A DNA stretch of 64,000 nt, from contig JAACJK010000109.1 of the NCBI GenBank assembly GCA_013368325.1, positions 1,488,001-1,552,000 of the forward strand, written 5' to 3'. The notes beneath the pieces are model-generated. The model did no database searches, was not told the DNA's origin, and worked only from the letters and a program-made list of their open reading frames with translations. A program made the position numbers and the translations under genes. This document shows positions 39,007 to 51,516 of the stretch, piece after piece; the stretch's first letter is position 1; every line of letters begins with the position of its first letter. Source of the DNA: Ephemerocybe angulata. Its lineage: Eukaryota > Basidiomycota > Agaricomycetes > Agaricales > Psathyrellaceae.

Positions 39007-42000
39007 TATTCAAGTGAAAGGGACCTGGGCTACCTTTTTCCTTTCGCCGGCCACACCTTGGTATTTTCAACAAGAGCCCATTTCCAAATGCAGGCCTGGG
39101 GGACTCTGGCGAGATTGCGATCCCTTGCAATCTCACGCATGACACCCCGATCGCGTCTCTCCAAAAGGGGCTCAGCTGTACCCCGTTAACACCCACCGCG
39201 GACCCCGGCCACTCTGTTCCCCTCACTAATTCTGTTTCCTCGCGCAAACAGACGTATACAGCTCCGCTAGTCTGGCTCCTCTAGCTCCCCCGCGGCCTCT
39301 TTCGCTGCTTCTCTCTGTATATTTGGCTCGCAGCAGCGCCATTGCTCGATTCCAGCGAACGCGATGTCGATGCTCTGCTCAAGCTCTGGTGCTTGTCCGC
39401 GCCCACTGGTGTGCGAGAAGGCGCTGTGCCTGGTCTTGCTGCTTTCGGCATCCACCCGGGCCTGTGTATCCGGGAGTTCGGGTACCCCACTCTTCCATTC
39501 TCTTCCTCAGAGCTCTCCAGTAGTCTCCTGTTCCAGTCTCCACCGAGTATGTCGTGTTCGGGCTGCGTCTGCACCGCTGGACATCGCGGTCGGTGGTTGA
39601 GTGGTTGTTTTCCTCTCAATTCGTACGATCCATATCTCGCATCCACTTCGTTTAGACACTGGAGTTTCCTTTTCGGTGCGTCTGTATATCACGAAGCGGG
39701 CTCTGGGTGACATCCCTTGCTTCGACTACGACGCTGCTCGAGGTTCCCAGAAGGCCAGCTCAGGGATGGATGCAGGTTTGCAAAAATGAACGATTTCAGC
39801 CCTTTGACTCTCTACCTCGCGTCCTGCCACTTGGCCAACTTGAATGCTCTGTTGCAGATTGAGCCGCGGTCCTTCGGTTTATCTCAATTATTCGCATGGA
39901 ATGGATGCCGTAAACCACGCGTACTTTCCGAGACATATAAGGAAATAACTCCCGTAAAGTCGTGAGCGCCGGGAAGAGGGTGGCGCTCGGTTGGACTCAT
40001 TCGGGAGCGCCCCACCAATTGCCACAGTTCAAGGTGAATCGACTCCTCCTACCCCCCACCGATCCTTGGACACAAGCTCCCCCCGCCCTCCCCCGCCCCA
40101 TGCTGACGGTTCATTTCCAGTTAAACCGACGCTTTGCTTCCGGAATCCGAAGGCCTAACCGGACACGTCATTAAGCACCGATTCTGGTCAAATAACGATA
40201 TGTCGTGAGTCGAGACTTCAAGCCGACAGCAGGCCGGACTGACACCTTGACTTGGCTTTCGAGGATACTTGCATTCCAGAATGTTCAAGTTTGGTTCAAG
40301 TTTTCGATTTCGGGGGTCTTCTGCTGTGTCCTGGGTCTGACGAAAAGAATGTGTAGCGCTATGGTCTGCTATGGTTCAGCATACGGTGAAGGGTACGCTA
40401 AGCGATAAGGGACCTCTGCCGTCCACTTCACACGTGGGTACCTGAACAACCTGACCCCGAATGCAGCTTCTTTCTTTTCTTCCCACCTTTCATGGACACT
40501 TGTGGCCCGTGGGCGGTGTACGTGGTTGGTTACCTAGGCCCTCATACCAGCCAAGCCTGACTCACTTCTTCGAAAGTAACGGTTGTGAGCCTCATGGCCT
40601 GTATAACAGAGTGGCGATGTCCAAGGACGATGCTTCTTTTGAGCATCTTTGCGCTGTTTTTGGAAATGGGGAGACGAGGTCAGAGAAGCACTCGGGCGGG
40701 GATTTGGGAATGGAGGTATCGCGTCCGTATGTTTATTCACCTCCTTCCGCCACGCTGTCGGACCTTGTCGGACCCCTCTTCAGCTCCTGGTGACCTGGTC
40801 CCGTTGTTACTCTTTGTTACTCCGCTCGGCATCTGTCCCGCGTGAGATCTGTCATTCTCCCCGTCCTTCGACCGACGGCAAGGAGCCAGCGAACAGTGAG
40901 CCTGGGCGAGGAGGACCACAGGTAAGTATATAGTCTATCTGTGTCGCTGATTTCTCACTCCGCTGACCTCCCCAATGCTCTCCACCCTAGTATCACGACA
41001 TATGCTGCCCATATACACTCCTTGAAGCCACCTGAGAAAGGCACAGGATTTCCGAAGCCCCTATGTCGTACGAGGTGCGACCGGATGGCCCTTCGGCAGA
41101 GGGTGTCCCCGGCCCCTGGGTTAAATCGAACGATAATAACCGCTATATTCACCGTCGGCAGCGTGCACCAACGTGCACCAGTCTGCACCAGTGTGCTCCT
41201 TCAGGCTTCTTCAAACGCCAGAGGATCGACAACGGCGTGGCAGAGGATTATCTATGCCCCCAAATTACGCATTGCGTGCTTATAGGTAGGCGCGCTGACA
41301 TACGCTTGGAGTTGCAGCGCTACGCACGTTGGACAAGGTTGGCCGACGGCCGACGCGCGACTCGCGACGCGGCGGCTGCAAGTTTAATTCCGTCGAAGCG
41401 TCGCGCAGCATGCTTACGTCTCGATTGTGAACCGACGGCTGCACCGGCGGACCGTCTCATATCCGCCCTTTCTATTTTTTTTTCTAATATATTCCATCCT
41501 GCAGGGCAGGGCAAGCTCTTTGCCCAAGACACTCTGTAGCCTGTGGAGACCCCTGCGGCGCCGTTTGTTGTTGTCCCTGCGCGGCGCGTTATCTCTCGTT
41601 GACCGCGCGAACTAACATGTCGGCACACGTTCAGGATCGTGCCTCTGGGGCTCGGTGTTCAATGCCATCTCTTTGTGTCTGGGTACTGATGAGGCCGCCA
41701 CAGGGTGAGATTTGACCAAGGAAAATCAGCTACACTTGGTAACTTACAACTTGTTTCAGGTGAAGAGGACTCTTGTTGCTCCAAGTTGTTGTTTTGGTGA
41801 ACCGAAGTCCTTGGTACGAAGGGAAACGACGCGATTTCTGCGGACCTGCTGCAATTCAGTGGCTTTGAAGCGATCCACGTAGGTACTGCATGTCCGTTAC
41901 TTCCCTAGTTATGATATGGTGCCCCCTTCTGATTCAGAATTCCTCCAAGACCCGCCCGTCGCTTTGCTCCCTTCACGAGATGTATGTGCATTCAACCTGC

Positions 42001-45000
42001 CAATACGAAACGTCGATCGGGAAGGGGGTCGCAGTTGTGCACACCCGTAGTCTAATGCTCATTCAAGAGTGATTCCTCCCGTGAGTCTAACTCTCGCGTT
42101 TATGACTTTCCGCAAACCATCGCTGAGATTGAGAACCCACAGCGATCACAATTGTTCGAGCATCTACAAGCTGCGGCCGGGTTTAATGTGATTTGCGATA
42201 AGACGCGTAGCCTGGTTCTCCCCGATCTCCTGGGCTGCTCTCTGACCCTCACCTTCACTACGCATCCACTTTCCCGAGCTCATATCACTGAATCACCGCT
42301 GTCGCCGACTCTGCTTGATGATAGCCTTGAGGCGGGGATACTTACGGAGTATAGCCCTTGATGTCCGCTGGTAGAGTGATGGACGATCGCTCTCTGATGT
42401 CTACTTAGCGCCTGATGGGAGGCAACCTTCGGCGATTTCGACTGCCCAGTATGGGTACTGCAAGTATGTGCAGTGGAGACCTCGCTTTTTGCCGGATGCA
42501 CCTGTTGACCTTAACCGTCGAGGAAACGTGCGATCGCGCTTAGCAGCAGGTACGTACTACAATATGTGGCGCAACCCCTTCGTGTGGCGTACCCCTCAGC
42601 TCGCCACGTTCGGTCTCAGGTCCTCGAGTGTTCCAGGATGCCCGAAAGGATACTGTCAGTAGTTTAATGATTTCGTGATGTCGCGCCCAAACTGAATCAT
42701 AACCTAGGTACAGATCGTCTAGAAAGGCTGTCCGACCCTGCAATCTCCTACTTGGTCTTCCGCCGGAGCACGTACCTATTTCCGCTTTCATTATACAATG
42801 GCGTATAAAGGTCTAAATCTTATCCTGTGTGGTATAGATAGCGATGTGAGGAGATCGCTTTTCAACGATGTTATTTATACCTCACCGAGAAGCCAGTCAA
42901 AAGTGGCGCATCCCTCATGCATCAGTCTCATTACTTATGCCTGACAATCATAGGCAATGGGCTCGACGGGTGGAGGCAAGTGAGGGCTATGAGGAGGAAC
43001 GGGACCGCTCTATCACCAACGGAGGCGGATGCTTCGAACTTCATCCCCGGCCATTTTGGGTTAGCGCCGGATCCTTTTACTTTGGCACCTCTATATTCCA
43101 TGAAGGTCGGATCCATCATCGACATCCCTTGCTACACGGCTTTGTGTGCGCAGTGCGCGCCTCTGAACGTCCAACTCGAGGGGATCGTAATTCCAGGTTA
43201 GGTTTAGGGTATTTCTGGTGACAGAAAGGTACTACACCGTTTGTATTTCGCATGCATTCAAGACGGTCCTCTCGGAGTCTCCGATAATTGTGGCGTGTCC
43301 ACACTGGGATTTGCAGACATACATTTGTCAGTCTAAATTCGCCATCGGCACCCAGTTCATGTTCTACCATACTACAAACCTGTGCTACTTCTTCCCTGAG
43401 GTCACTCGGTCCTCCACGTTACAACGCGCAAGACAATTAGAACCCGACACAGGTTCATCGTCGCTAGCTTGATCACAAAGCCGGGGTTCCACTAACTTGG
43501 TCGATTCTGGCACTCTATATTGATCCTAGGTGCAACCACTTTCAACCCCATGAACGAGGGTGGTACTACCAGTCAATAATACATGTACCGCCTTCCGACC
43601 TTCCAAATTTTTCGCTTGATGGCAGATTTCCGTTTTGCAATGTGCATTGCAACCGTCGCCGTCCCCCAGGTCTCTAATAATGAAAATCGGACCCACCGTG
43701 AAGATTAACGGATGATGGTACACAGGGCACAGCATACCGGGGCTTCTCTGACCAGAAGACGGGCCCAAGCAGCCTACTTCGCCAGCGCAACAATAGAAGC
43801 GCTTCGACTGCCGAAGATGCTGGGATCCAATTGCACCCAGGGCACGGTCAGCACTGGTCAGCGTGGCCGTCGCCGATGTCAATCAGGTTCTGGGAAAGAC
43901 TTATCTATTTGGACAAACCTCAAACGTTTTGCGTTTCTCGGGTGGTATGCTCCAGGATAGGATGTGAGCTCCTTCAAAGTCCGGGGAATCGCTTCGTTTT
44001 CGTTTTGGGTATCCAGGCTGCCAACCTGATACGCCGGCGCTGCTCAAGGAACTGATTCTAACACTCCATCGTCAGCTTCGTGCCTATTTGGGTAGGGGGT
44101 ATCGGCAGTGGCAAGGCCCATGACGTTGAGCGCACTGCGGAGTCGAGCTCCCGCTGGAGTAGGTTATCTCTCCCATTCTACCCGACACTCCTCTTCGACA
44201 GCGAACGGCCCAAGATATCCACCGTGTGTCAGGTCTGCATGTAGATCCTGACAAAGGTACGGAGAGACGGTAATTGACCCACGCTTCGTAATGCAGTTCT
44301 CCGAATACCGTCAACTCGAGTTTCAGGTCCTGGCTCTTCCTGGCTTCTGACCTCCAGTCCTGCCGAAGCGAGAAGTGGTCGCACTTCCAACAGGAACTGT
44401 GCGCGAAGCATCGGTATGTGCCTAGCTCCCGACCCCCACTTCAAACGCAACCACGTCCCAGAAGTGCTCCGAAGCCTTACAGCCATGCGCTAGGCCCTGG
44501 TGTATTGGTACCGTCCCATTGCGCAACAAGCATACGGCATCAAAATACCTTCTATCTGACAAGGCCTCCCGGGCCCGGATGCCTGCTTTCCGTTTCGCAG
44601 CTGTCACCAGATATGGGGGGTACATGGCGCGGCTTATTTGTCCATCGGCAAGGAGCTCTCGTACCAATATCGGTACTGTATTACCGCTGCGAGGTGCCCA
44701 TTCACGGTTTCCGATAACGTATGCACAGTATTGAGGTGAAGCTTCTTTTGATCAAATCCATGCTTTCTTGGTGATCTCTTGGGATTTTACCGACTCTGAC
44801 TTCATAATCGCCCTTCACATGTCCACAGTATTACTGCAGCCAAAGCTTGTGCTTATCGGTATGCATATGCTTGCTCGGTTGACCATGTCATGGGACCACA
44901 GGAGACCGCATCGTTGTAAGCGCCCGGCTAAGGATCTGTGATCCGCTGATGGTATGCTACTAAGCGCTGGTCCCTAGGTTCGCTTCCCCGCAACCGATCA

Positions 45001-46390
45001 CATGCTACGAGACTTTGTGCAGTACTGCTAAAGGCCTGCGTTATCTCTCTTTTATTCTCATCTTCCGAAGTCCCAATCCTAGTAATCAACCAGCTAGTAT
45101 TCGTCCATCATCAACGATCACCGTATTTCCGGTGGATCTACGAATGAATTTAATTCTCATTTCCATGTGGCCGCAATACCCTTTTCGAGCGGACTGAATA
45201 GTGCCACGCTCGATCAAGTATATGTCATAGCAAGTCCTTTCACTCTCATCCTGGCGTATTCACACTATCAGCTTCGACTTCTGACTAGACAGTTCATCAG
45301 ATGGAACAAGGAGAGACAAGGAATGAATGCATAAGAAGTTATGTCGAGTATTACTCCGATATGAGCACAGGGCGGGCAAATCTACAACCAATACAGGGTG
45401 TATTTATGTATCTCACACCATTGCTTAACTGAGGTTAGGTAGCTCTGAAACTCCATGTACCGGATGCGAGACTACACTTCTCGAGATCGGTGGCTTTTTG
45501 CCTCCAAGTGGAACCTAAATAGTCTACCTTGCTTCCCCAACGTCACCGTGATGTTCTGCAGAATTTGGGTATTCTCGGTTCCTTGAAGCGGCTTCCCTCC
45601 CCCATCCCAAGGACATGAGATCGCCTCATACCATCACATACCAACCTTCTGGTACTCGAGAGGTATCATGTCGGGTTCATTGTCATGTGTTCCGCGATTC
45701 CATCAGAAACCCTGCAACCCCTCCCAGTCCAGCCCGGGGAACGAGGCCAGATAGTACATTCTACCCCATAGTATCTTAGGACACCTCGGGCTGTAACAGC
45801 ACTAAGAGACCATTAAGCGCCCTTTAACTTCGTGTTTCCAGGCACATGTCAAGTCTCCGACGAATGCAGACGATCGAAAACGCCTCCACTGAGGATACCG
45901 TAAGATGTGACGGTACGGGTGGCAACAGGAACCTCGAGCGGGGTATGATCAAGAGATATGTCTTTCATACGAGGAGGAGGTGGCTGGTACGAACGTGGGC
46001 GCATCTATGAGACTTCACGGATGAATGTGCATCTCCCGTGCTGCCCTGACGCTGATCCGCTAGCCTGCCAATGCCAAAGATGAGGGGCTCTCTCTCCATG
46101 GCACTCCTCCGATCCGCATCAAACAAGTGCCATGGTCAGAGGGGATCCTTCGTTTCAGCTTCGTTCAACTGAACGGCAATACGAACTGCAAACCCGAGAA
46201 AGCCTTCGCATTCAAAAAACCACAATGATCGTACAAACTTTGAATACATACTTTACATCAACATACACATATACTAGTGCGATGTGGACTACATCGGTCT
46301 CCGTTAGCGCTAATGCGCTAGGCGCCGACTCGCCCACCAACATCGCATCAAAAAGTTGGGGCTACGGTAGTCGCTTCCTTCTTAGGGCCT
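39007..46390. other. Gene-poor region, 7.4 kb, upstream of the GATA factor
   Basis: This stretch holds the GATA promoter at its left end and the ING 3' UTR at its right end. Between them I found only short open frames with no recognisable product, no convincing tRNA (no clean B-box with a foldable cloverleaf) and no transposon hallmark. A 10-bp degenerate tandem repeat sits at 41161-41200. The length could reflect a large regulatory region or long 5' leader for the GATA gene, or decayed repeats. The sequence alone does not decide. Confidence 0.55.
41161..41200. repeat. 10-bp degenerate tandem repeat, four units
   Basis: The units gcgtgcacca, acgtgcacca, gtctgcacca and gtgtgctcct follow one another in exact 10-bp phase. 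The shared core is TGCACCA, decaying in the last unit. No gene overlaps it. Confidence 0.8.
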
Positions 46391-47776
46391 TCATTTCTTT
46401 CGCCCTTTCCTTTTCTCCGGGACGCCCTTGGTCTTTATGCAATCTGGACAAAACCACTTGTCCGGGAGGGGGGGCTTCACTCCCACACAGCTAATATGGA
46501 ACTGGAGGTGAAACGCCAAGTTAGAGTTAGCAAAGTGCACTTCAAGGTCGAGCAAGGGAACCAAGTTGGTCAATGCCAACGGCAGATGTCAAGCGAAAGC
46601 GAAAGAAAACTCTCACCCATTGGTAGGGGCAGTCTGGATTGTCGCAACCAATCATCTGTTCATTGGTGAAGTCAGCTTCGAGAATGGAGAGCTCAGATGA
46701 TTCCACGTACGTCTCCGTAACTTCGCTTCTGGCAGAAGCAGTACAGAGTGGGGTCCTCCTCGCCTTCGTCACCCTCGAAATCTTCTTCTCCCTCTGCATC
46801 CATTTCATCATCGTCGGGCTCTTCCAAGGAATGCTTCGTTGCCTGGGCTTGACGGGAAGGCCGAGATCTCGCATATGCAGTAGTCGACGCAGCGGACTGA
46901 GGAGGTGCCGTCAACTTGATTGATGTCTGCGCATTCAGACGTCTCTCTGTAGATTGGATTCAGTTAATTGCTCTGCCCCACAGGAAGGTACATACTCTTG
47001 TTACCGTGGCTCGAAGCTGATGCAAGTGGCGTTAACGCAACCGTCATAGGATCGGTGGATGCAGAAACACCGTCGAGCGCGTTGCGTAAATGCTCGCTGA
47101 CCTGCGTGCTAATGTTTGCTGAAAGGGATGGTTCGAGCCTACCCGAGCGACGTATATCTTCCAGGGATTCTCCCTGCAATGTACGCACTTTCGTGACGTC
47201 GGCATCGAGGCGGGACTGTGTCCGGGCCAAGAGGAAGATTAAGCGCTCAGCTAGTTGAATCTTCTCGGCTGAAAGCGCGTCTATTTCTGCGTAAGCAGTT
47301 GCAACGCGGGGTGGCACATGCGTCTTCGCCGGGGGAGCGGGCCCTGCGCTGGTAGCCCCATTTTCACCCGGCGAGAACGGGTAGACGCCGGCTGCGCTGG
47401 TACGAATGACGTCCCGTATGTACCTCCGCTGGTCCCGCGATATGTCATTTTGCAGGTCTACAGATAAGACAGGGTAAATGTTTGTAACGGTGGAGGGAGG
47501 TGGGTCCAACCTTGACACTTCTTCTCCAAGTGGTTAATCTCGTTTAAAATGTGCTGCACCTCATTGGGAAGATTGTCCAAACCTGTGATAAGGATGTCAG
47601 CAGATCCGCCGCGCGCCGTGGGGCAGCGGGATTAGGGGCGACGAAACGCGTCCGAAGCGTTTGAAAGGCCCCTGGGCACGAGGAATACCCCACACTGCAT
47701 ATGGGAGGGACGAACTTGAGATAGATTCAACAGCTAGGGCCGCTGCCTCTTCGTAATTGGGTACAGTCGTCGCCAT
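46391..47776 (-). CDS. ING-family PHD-finger chromatin protein
   Basis: ING proteins (yeast Yng1/Yng2/Pho23) recruit histone acetyltransferase or deacetylase complexes to H3K4me3. Exon 1 (47776-47716) gives MATTVPNYEEAAALAVESIS. Exon 2 (47582-47511) gives LDNLPNEVQHILNEINHLEK. Exon 3 starts at 47457 with DLQNDISRDQRRYIRDVIRT and carries the coiled-coil AEIDALSAEKIQLAERLIFL. A Ser/Ala-rich middle and an acidic stretch (DDDEMDAEGEEDFEGDEGEE) lead to the PHD finger: LYCFCQKRSYGDMIGCDNPD, CPYQWFHISCVGVKPP and DKWFCPDCIKTK. The Cys4-His-Cys3 ligands are complete, as is the aromatic-cage Trp (YQWFH). A basic tail ends RKGRKK. The choice between the Pho23 and Yng2 branches is open. Confidence 0.92.
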
Positions 47777-49995
47777 AATGGACCCCGAAGACCGCGTCGA
47801 TGAGCCGCCTGAGTCGCGCTCTTGCCGCCCGAGATGAAGTAAGCGTGCAAGCTACACTCGAGTCAATCCCCCTGAACCCCCTAATGTCGGCTGCAATTGG
47901 AAACGCCTGTGAGCAATGGAGATCTGGTCTCCTGATGATCTGGACCTCTGGTTAACTGAATGTGATCCGCAACTCTAGTAAAGCTCTGTGGTCTCACCGT
48001 CTCAGATGCAGGTAGGTTGGAACCAAGTAAGTGTATCGACAACGCCGCCTTTTGTGGTCGAAGAGAGGTTTCCTATGGGGTCCGAGGATTCGGAGGGAGT
48101 CCACAGAATCAAGGAAAATCAAGGTTTGTATGCAGGTATGAGATGGGGGTTGAGAACAAAGAGCCACCGGGCGCTAAACAGGCTCAAATCATAAATGTGG
48201 CAGTGACCGCAGCATTGTCCTTGTTGTGATCCCTGTTGTGTCGGCGGCAGTGAGCTGCAACCACGTCCATGTTCTCTAGATCTGTTCTCGGGCCTCTAGG
48301 TGTTCGCAAGGGCCAAACCTCTGAGTATTGACACTCGACAGGTGTCTCAGGCACTTTGCACCTTTTTCGGCCCTCGGCGAAAACTCACCTTCTCCAGGAA
48401 CTTTTTTAAGGTTGGTTTCACCTTCTACGAAGAATCCCATGTCCATACATAGGACCCCGCCTGTACGACGAAGTTACTTGCACTCGAAATGACAAGCCTT
48501 TCTCGTTGATCGGGTCTCAGAACTCAAGTGAGTATGAACCCCGGGACCTCGAAACATGCGACGAGAGGATGTAGAAGGGGCGCTTCGACAGTTTACGCAA
48601 TTCGGGCGCCAGCGTCGGAGAAGTCGATACCTAGAGAGGCGAAACCGCAGTCAAGCTAACAGCATAGAACCGGACGAAAGTCCGAGTGGATGACTGTAAG
48701 AGGTATAGATCAGGGCGGGTACGTTATGGAAGGTAAGAATTTGCGCCAATCGACAATGTGGGGTGCAGCCATCGATGCAGGTAGCGCTCAAGGGTTCATT
48801 GTAGGAAACGTTACGAACCTCTTTGCATTCAATCCCGACACCGCTTTTTGGAGAAGTACTGATCGATATGTGGATTCCAGGTGGTGATTCTGATTTGCGA
48901 GATTGCTGAGTCCTATTTCTGCACCGCAGTGTCAACGGAGGCCCCCGGAATAAGTTACTGACATAGATGCTTCAAATTTTAAGAAGCGTTCCTGAAGCGA
49001 TGAGGCACTACGTCTCGGATTGAACCTTCCGGCCTTTTGTGCTTCGAGGGCAAGACGCGTTCCGAAGTGTTTCATGACCGCAACCAGTAAGTGACGTCCA
49101 CCCGGTCGATGCTTGTCAATCGTCGAAGACTCGAAGTCGGTGCAACTGTGAAACGCGTGAAGAGGACCATGGGGCCAGAAGCGGAAAGTCCTCAGCCCTC
49201 GAAACTCGCAAGCAAGAAGCAGAAGAATCCATGGGGCGATCTACTGTGCATATGTTAACGTTGGAGAAAGCTAAGAATGGGATGGGGCCGTGTCTGGGCC
49301 TGCTAATCGCCCACACCACGAGGCCGTTCATAGTTGGAGGTTAAGACTCTCAATATCCGAAGGATTGCTCCAGCCGGAGCATCAGACAGCGCCAGCGCAT
49401 ATACCGGGAGACTCGGAAAAGAGGCTACAGGTACAGGTTCGCGCAAGGCCTGTCCAACAATGAGCGAAACAGTCGTTTGGTAAAGGGCGTCTATCTCTCA
49501 ATTATCGGTTTCATCGTGATTCGTGAATAAGGCCGCTGTCACACTCATTCTGGGATATACCGTCGAGACCTGGGAACCATAGACACCGAAGACTAACCTT
49601 AGCCCTCCAGTTCTGAGTCAAAGTCAAACAGATGCGAGGAACGGCATTCCTGGATATGAGCGCGAACCTGGAACCCTTGGGAACGATCATCCCAAGATCA
49701 TCCTCAAATGGGTTCATGAGGCCCCAGGTTGCTAGGAGTGCCGTTTCAAGCAGGAACGGAGGTCGCCGAAGGTAATCTCGACTCTCGAGGATCCCCCTCT
49801 TCAATTCAGTTGTAACTAAGATGGATTTTCGCCCTTTGCAGGTGGGCGCTGCCTCGACATAAGCGCCGGTAATTAATGACACGTCGGCGATCATGTGATG
49901 GGCGCCATCAGACCGTCGGCTTGAACCGATTTCAGAACGCGCTCCTTCGTCTACATCCACACCGGCAAGGTCCAAGAGTTAGCCTTAGGCTCAGA
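47777..49995. other. Intergenic 2.2 kb between divergent ING and DSC genes
   Basis: I see no gene here. A short perfect hairpin with a GAAA loop (cggac-gaaa-gtccg) lies near 48672-48685. Open frames on both strands are short and show no recognisable motif. The ends must hold the promoters of the two divergent genes. Confidence 0.5.
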
Positions 49996-51316
49996 ATGTC
50001 TTTTGAGAATGCATCTGTAACGAAGGGTGAGCCTCTTTCTGACTAAAAGAAGCTCCAAATCTCAATCTCGATTGTGGTTCCATAGGATTGATGATGGGCA
50101 GCGCCCTATCGTCTATCTGTGTCGGAATGTTCGACGTGAAGCACTACTTTCACCTCCAGGTACACTCTGTCTAGACCAGAGGGCTAGCTCGAGCGGTGCT
50201 GACCACATGCTACCGGTAGCTTGTTCCGCACATCTCTCGGCACCACCAGGTACCTTGAACTCTCTAAGCTCTGCAGAGATATGTCAAGCCTGAAAAGGTC
50301 TCTCCTCTCAATTAGTTCTGGCGTCTAGTCACACATAACCTGGCTTTCGTGAACTCGAGCGACCTTTTTCTCGCCCTGCTTGTCTTCTACAATGTTGGCA
50401 TCCATGTCGAACGACAATTTGGCAGCGTCAAATATGCAGTTGAGTTTGACCACCACTGTGAGCCACGTCACAATGTGCTGAGCGATCTTTCCAGTCATAT
50501 GCAGTCGTTACCCTAATTATGGGCACGCTTTTGGAGTTCATCGCTCTCCTCTTATTCCACCGCGTTGGCCTCCAGCAAATCGCGATGGGTCCGTCCCTGC
50601 TAACCTTCAGCCTGCTCTACCAATACTCGCGGATCGTACCAGCTGTGTACACCTACAAAATATTCGGAGTATCCTTGAGCAGCAAAAGCCTAAACTACTT
50701 CCTTGGACTTCAAGTACGCTCATCCCACTTCAAAGTTAGTTATATGACCTCTGATATCCATCGACCAACACAGCTAGCGATCAGCCGTCTCCCAGCATCA
50801 GCTGCAGTAGCACTTATCGGCATCCTAACAGGCCAAATATATCGCTCCGACCTCGCAGGACTCAAGTCATACCGTCTCTCCCCGCGCATCGTCCGATTCG
50901 CACAGACTTTCCTCCTGCCCCTCGTGGGCTCTCTGCGTCCACCAAGACGGTCAAACCGGGCTCTCCCAGACGACGGGTCCACGTCAAGCAGCCGCCCCAC
51001 CGTGGCACCTGCTTCGCGCGAAAACGACGAGGTAATCACCACAGCCCGCAGAACGCCGCGTTCTGCGCGATTCAGGCAAGAACCTGATACTCCCAACCCT
51101 GGGTCTGTGGGTGCTGGCCCAGGATCTACGGCGAGCAGCGGAGGTGGCGCCCCCAACACTTCCGTCATGCGAGAGTGGGTAAACGAGCTGACTGGGAGGG
51201 CTGAACGTGCCAATGCTGGAGTGAGAGCACCATCAGAAGACGAGATAGCCCAAGCAGTGGGCATCTTCCCTGATCTTGATCGCGAAGTTATCATCGCTGC
51301 CCTGCAGAGAAGGTGA
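49996..51316 (+). CDS. Dsc2/UBAC2-like rhomboid pseudoprotease with C-terminal ubiquitin-binding domain
   Basis: Dsc2 (Dsc complex) and human UBAC2 are ER/Golgi membrane pseudoproteases that work with an E3 ligase in protein quality control and, in fungi, SREBP activation. Six exons (49996-50026, 50086-50159, 50220-50249, 50316-50438, 50495-50713, 50774-51316) splice in frame to 339 residues; UBAC2 is of very similar length. The N-terminus is MSFENASVTKGLMMGSALSS. Membrane segments follow, with FWRLVTHNLAFVNSSDLFLA, HVERQFGSVKYASYAVV and SLSSKSLNYFLGLQLAIS. The last matches the SITNK..YILGLQL segment of UBAC2. No rhomboid GxSG serine motif is seen. A disordered linker leads to a C-terminal UBA/CUE-like helix bundle (EDEIAQAVGIFPDLDREVII). 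The assignment to Dsc2 rather than another UBAC2-like protein is likely, not proven. Confidence 0.82.
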
Positions 51317-51516
51317 CTTGAATGCAACTTTCTCCGTCACCTTGAAGCTAATCTCAAATCATTCTTGTGCACTAGTCCGAATATCGAGGCCGCGGTGGAG
51401 ACCCTCCTGCTGTCGCAGGTAGCTCGATGATAAGATTCGAAACACCAAGATGTATATGCGTGCAGATATACCGTAAAGTAATTTTACAAAGCATTTGCGG
51501 AAGAATGCGAAGTCGA
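51317..51516. other. Short gap between convergent DSC and eIF3d genes
   Basis: These 200 bp contain the 3' ends of both convergent genes. No terminator-like structure stands out. Confidence 0.5.

Noticed and set aside
44920..45005. Possible tRNA (ggttcgcttccc near 44978)
   Set aside because: It resembles a T-arm, but I could not fold a matching acceptor stem, D-arm and anticodon arm around it.
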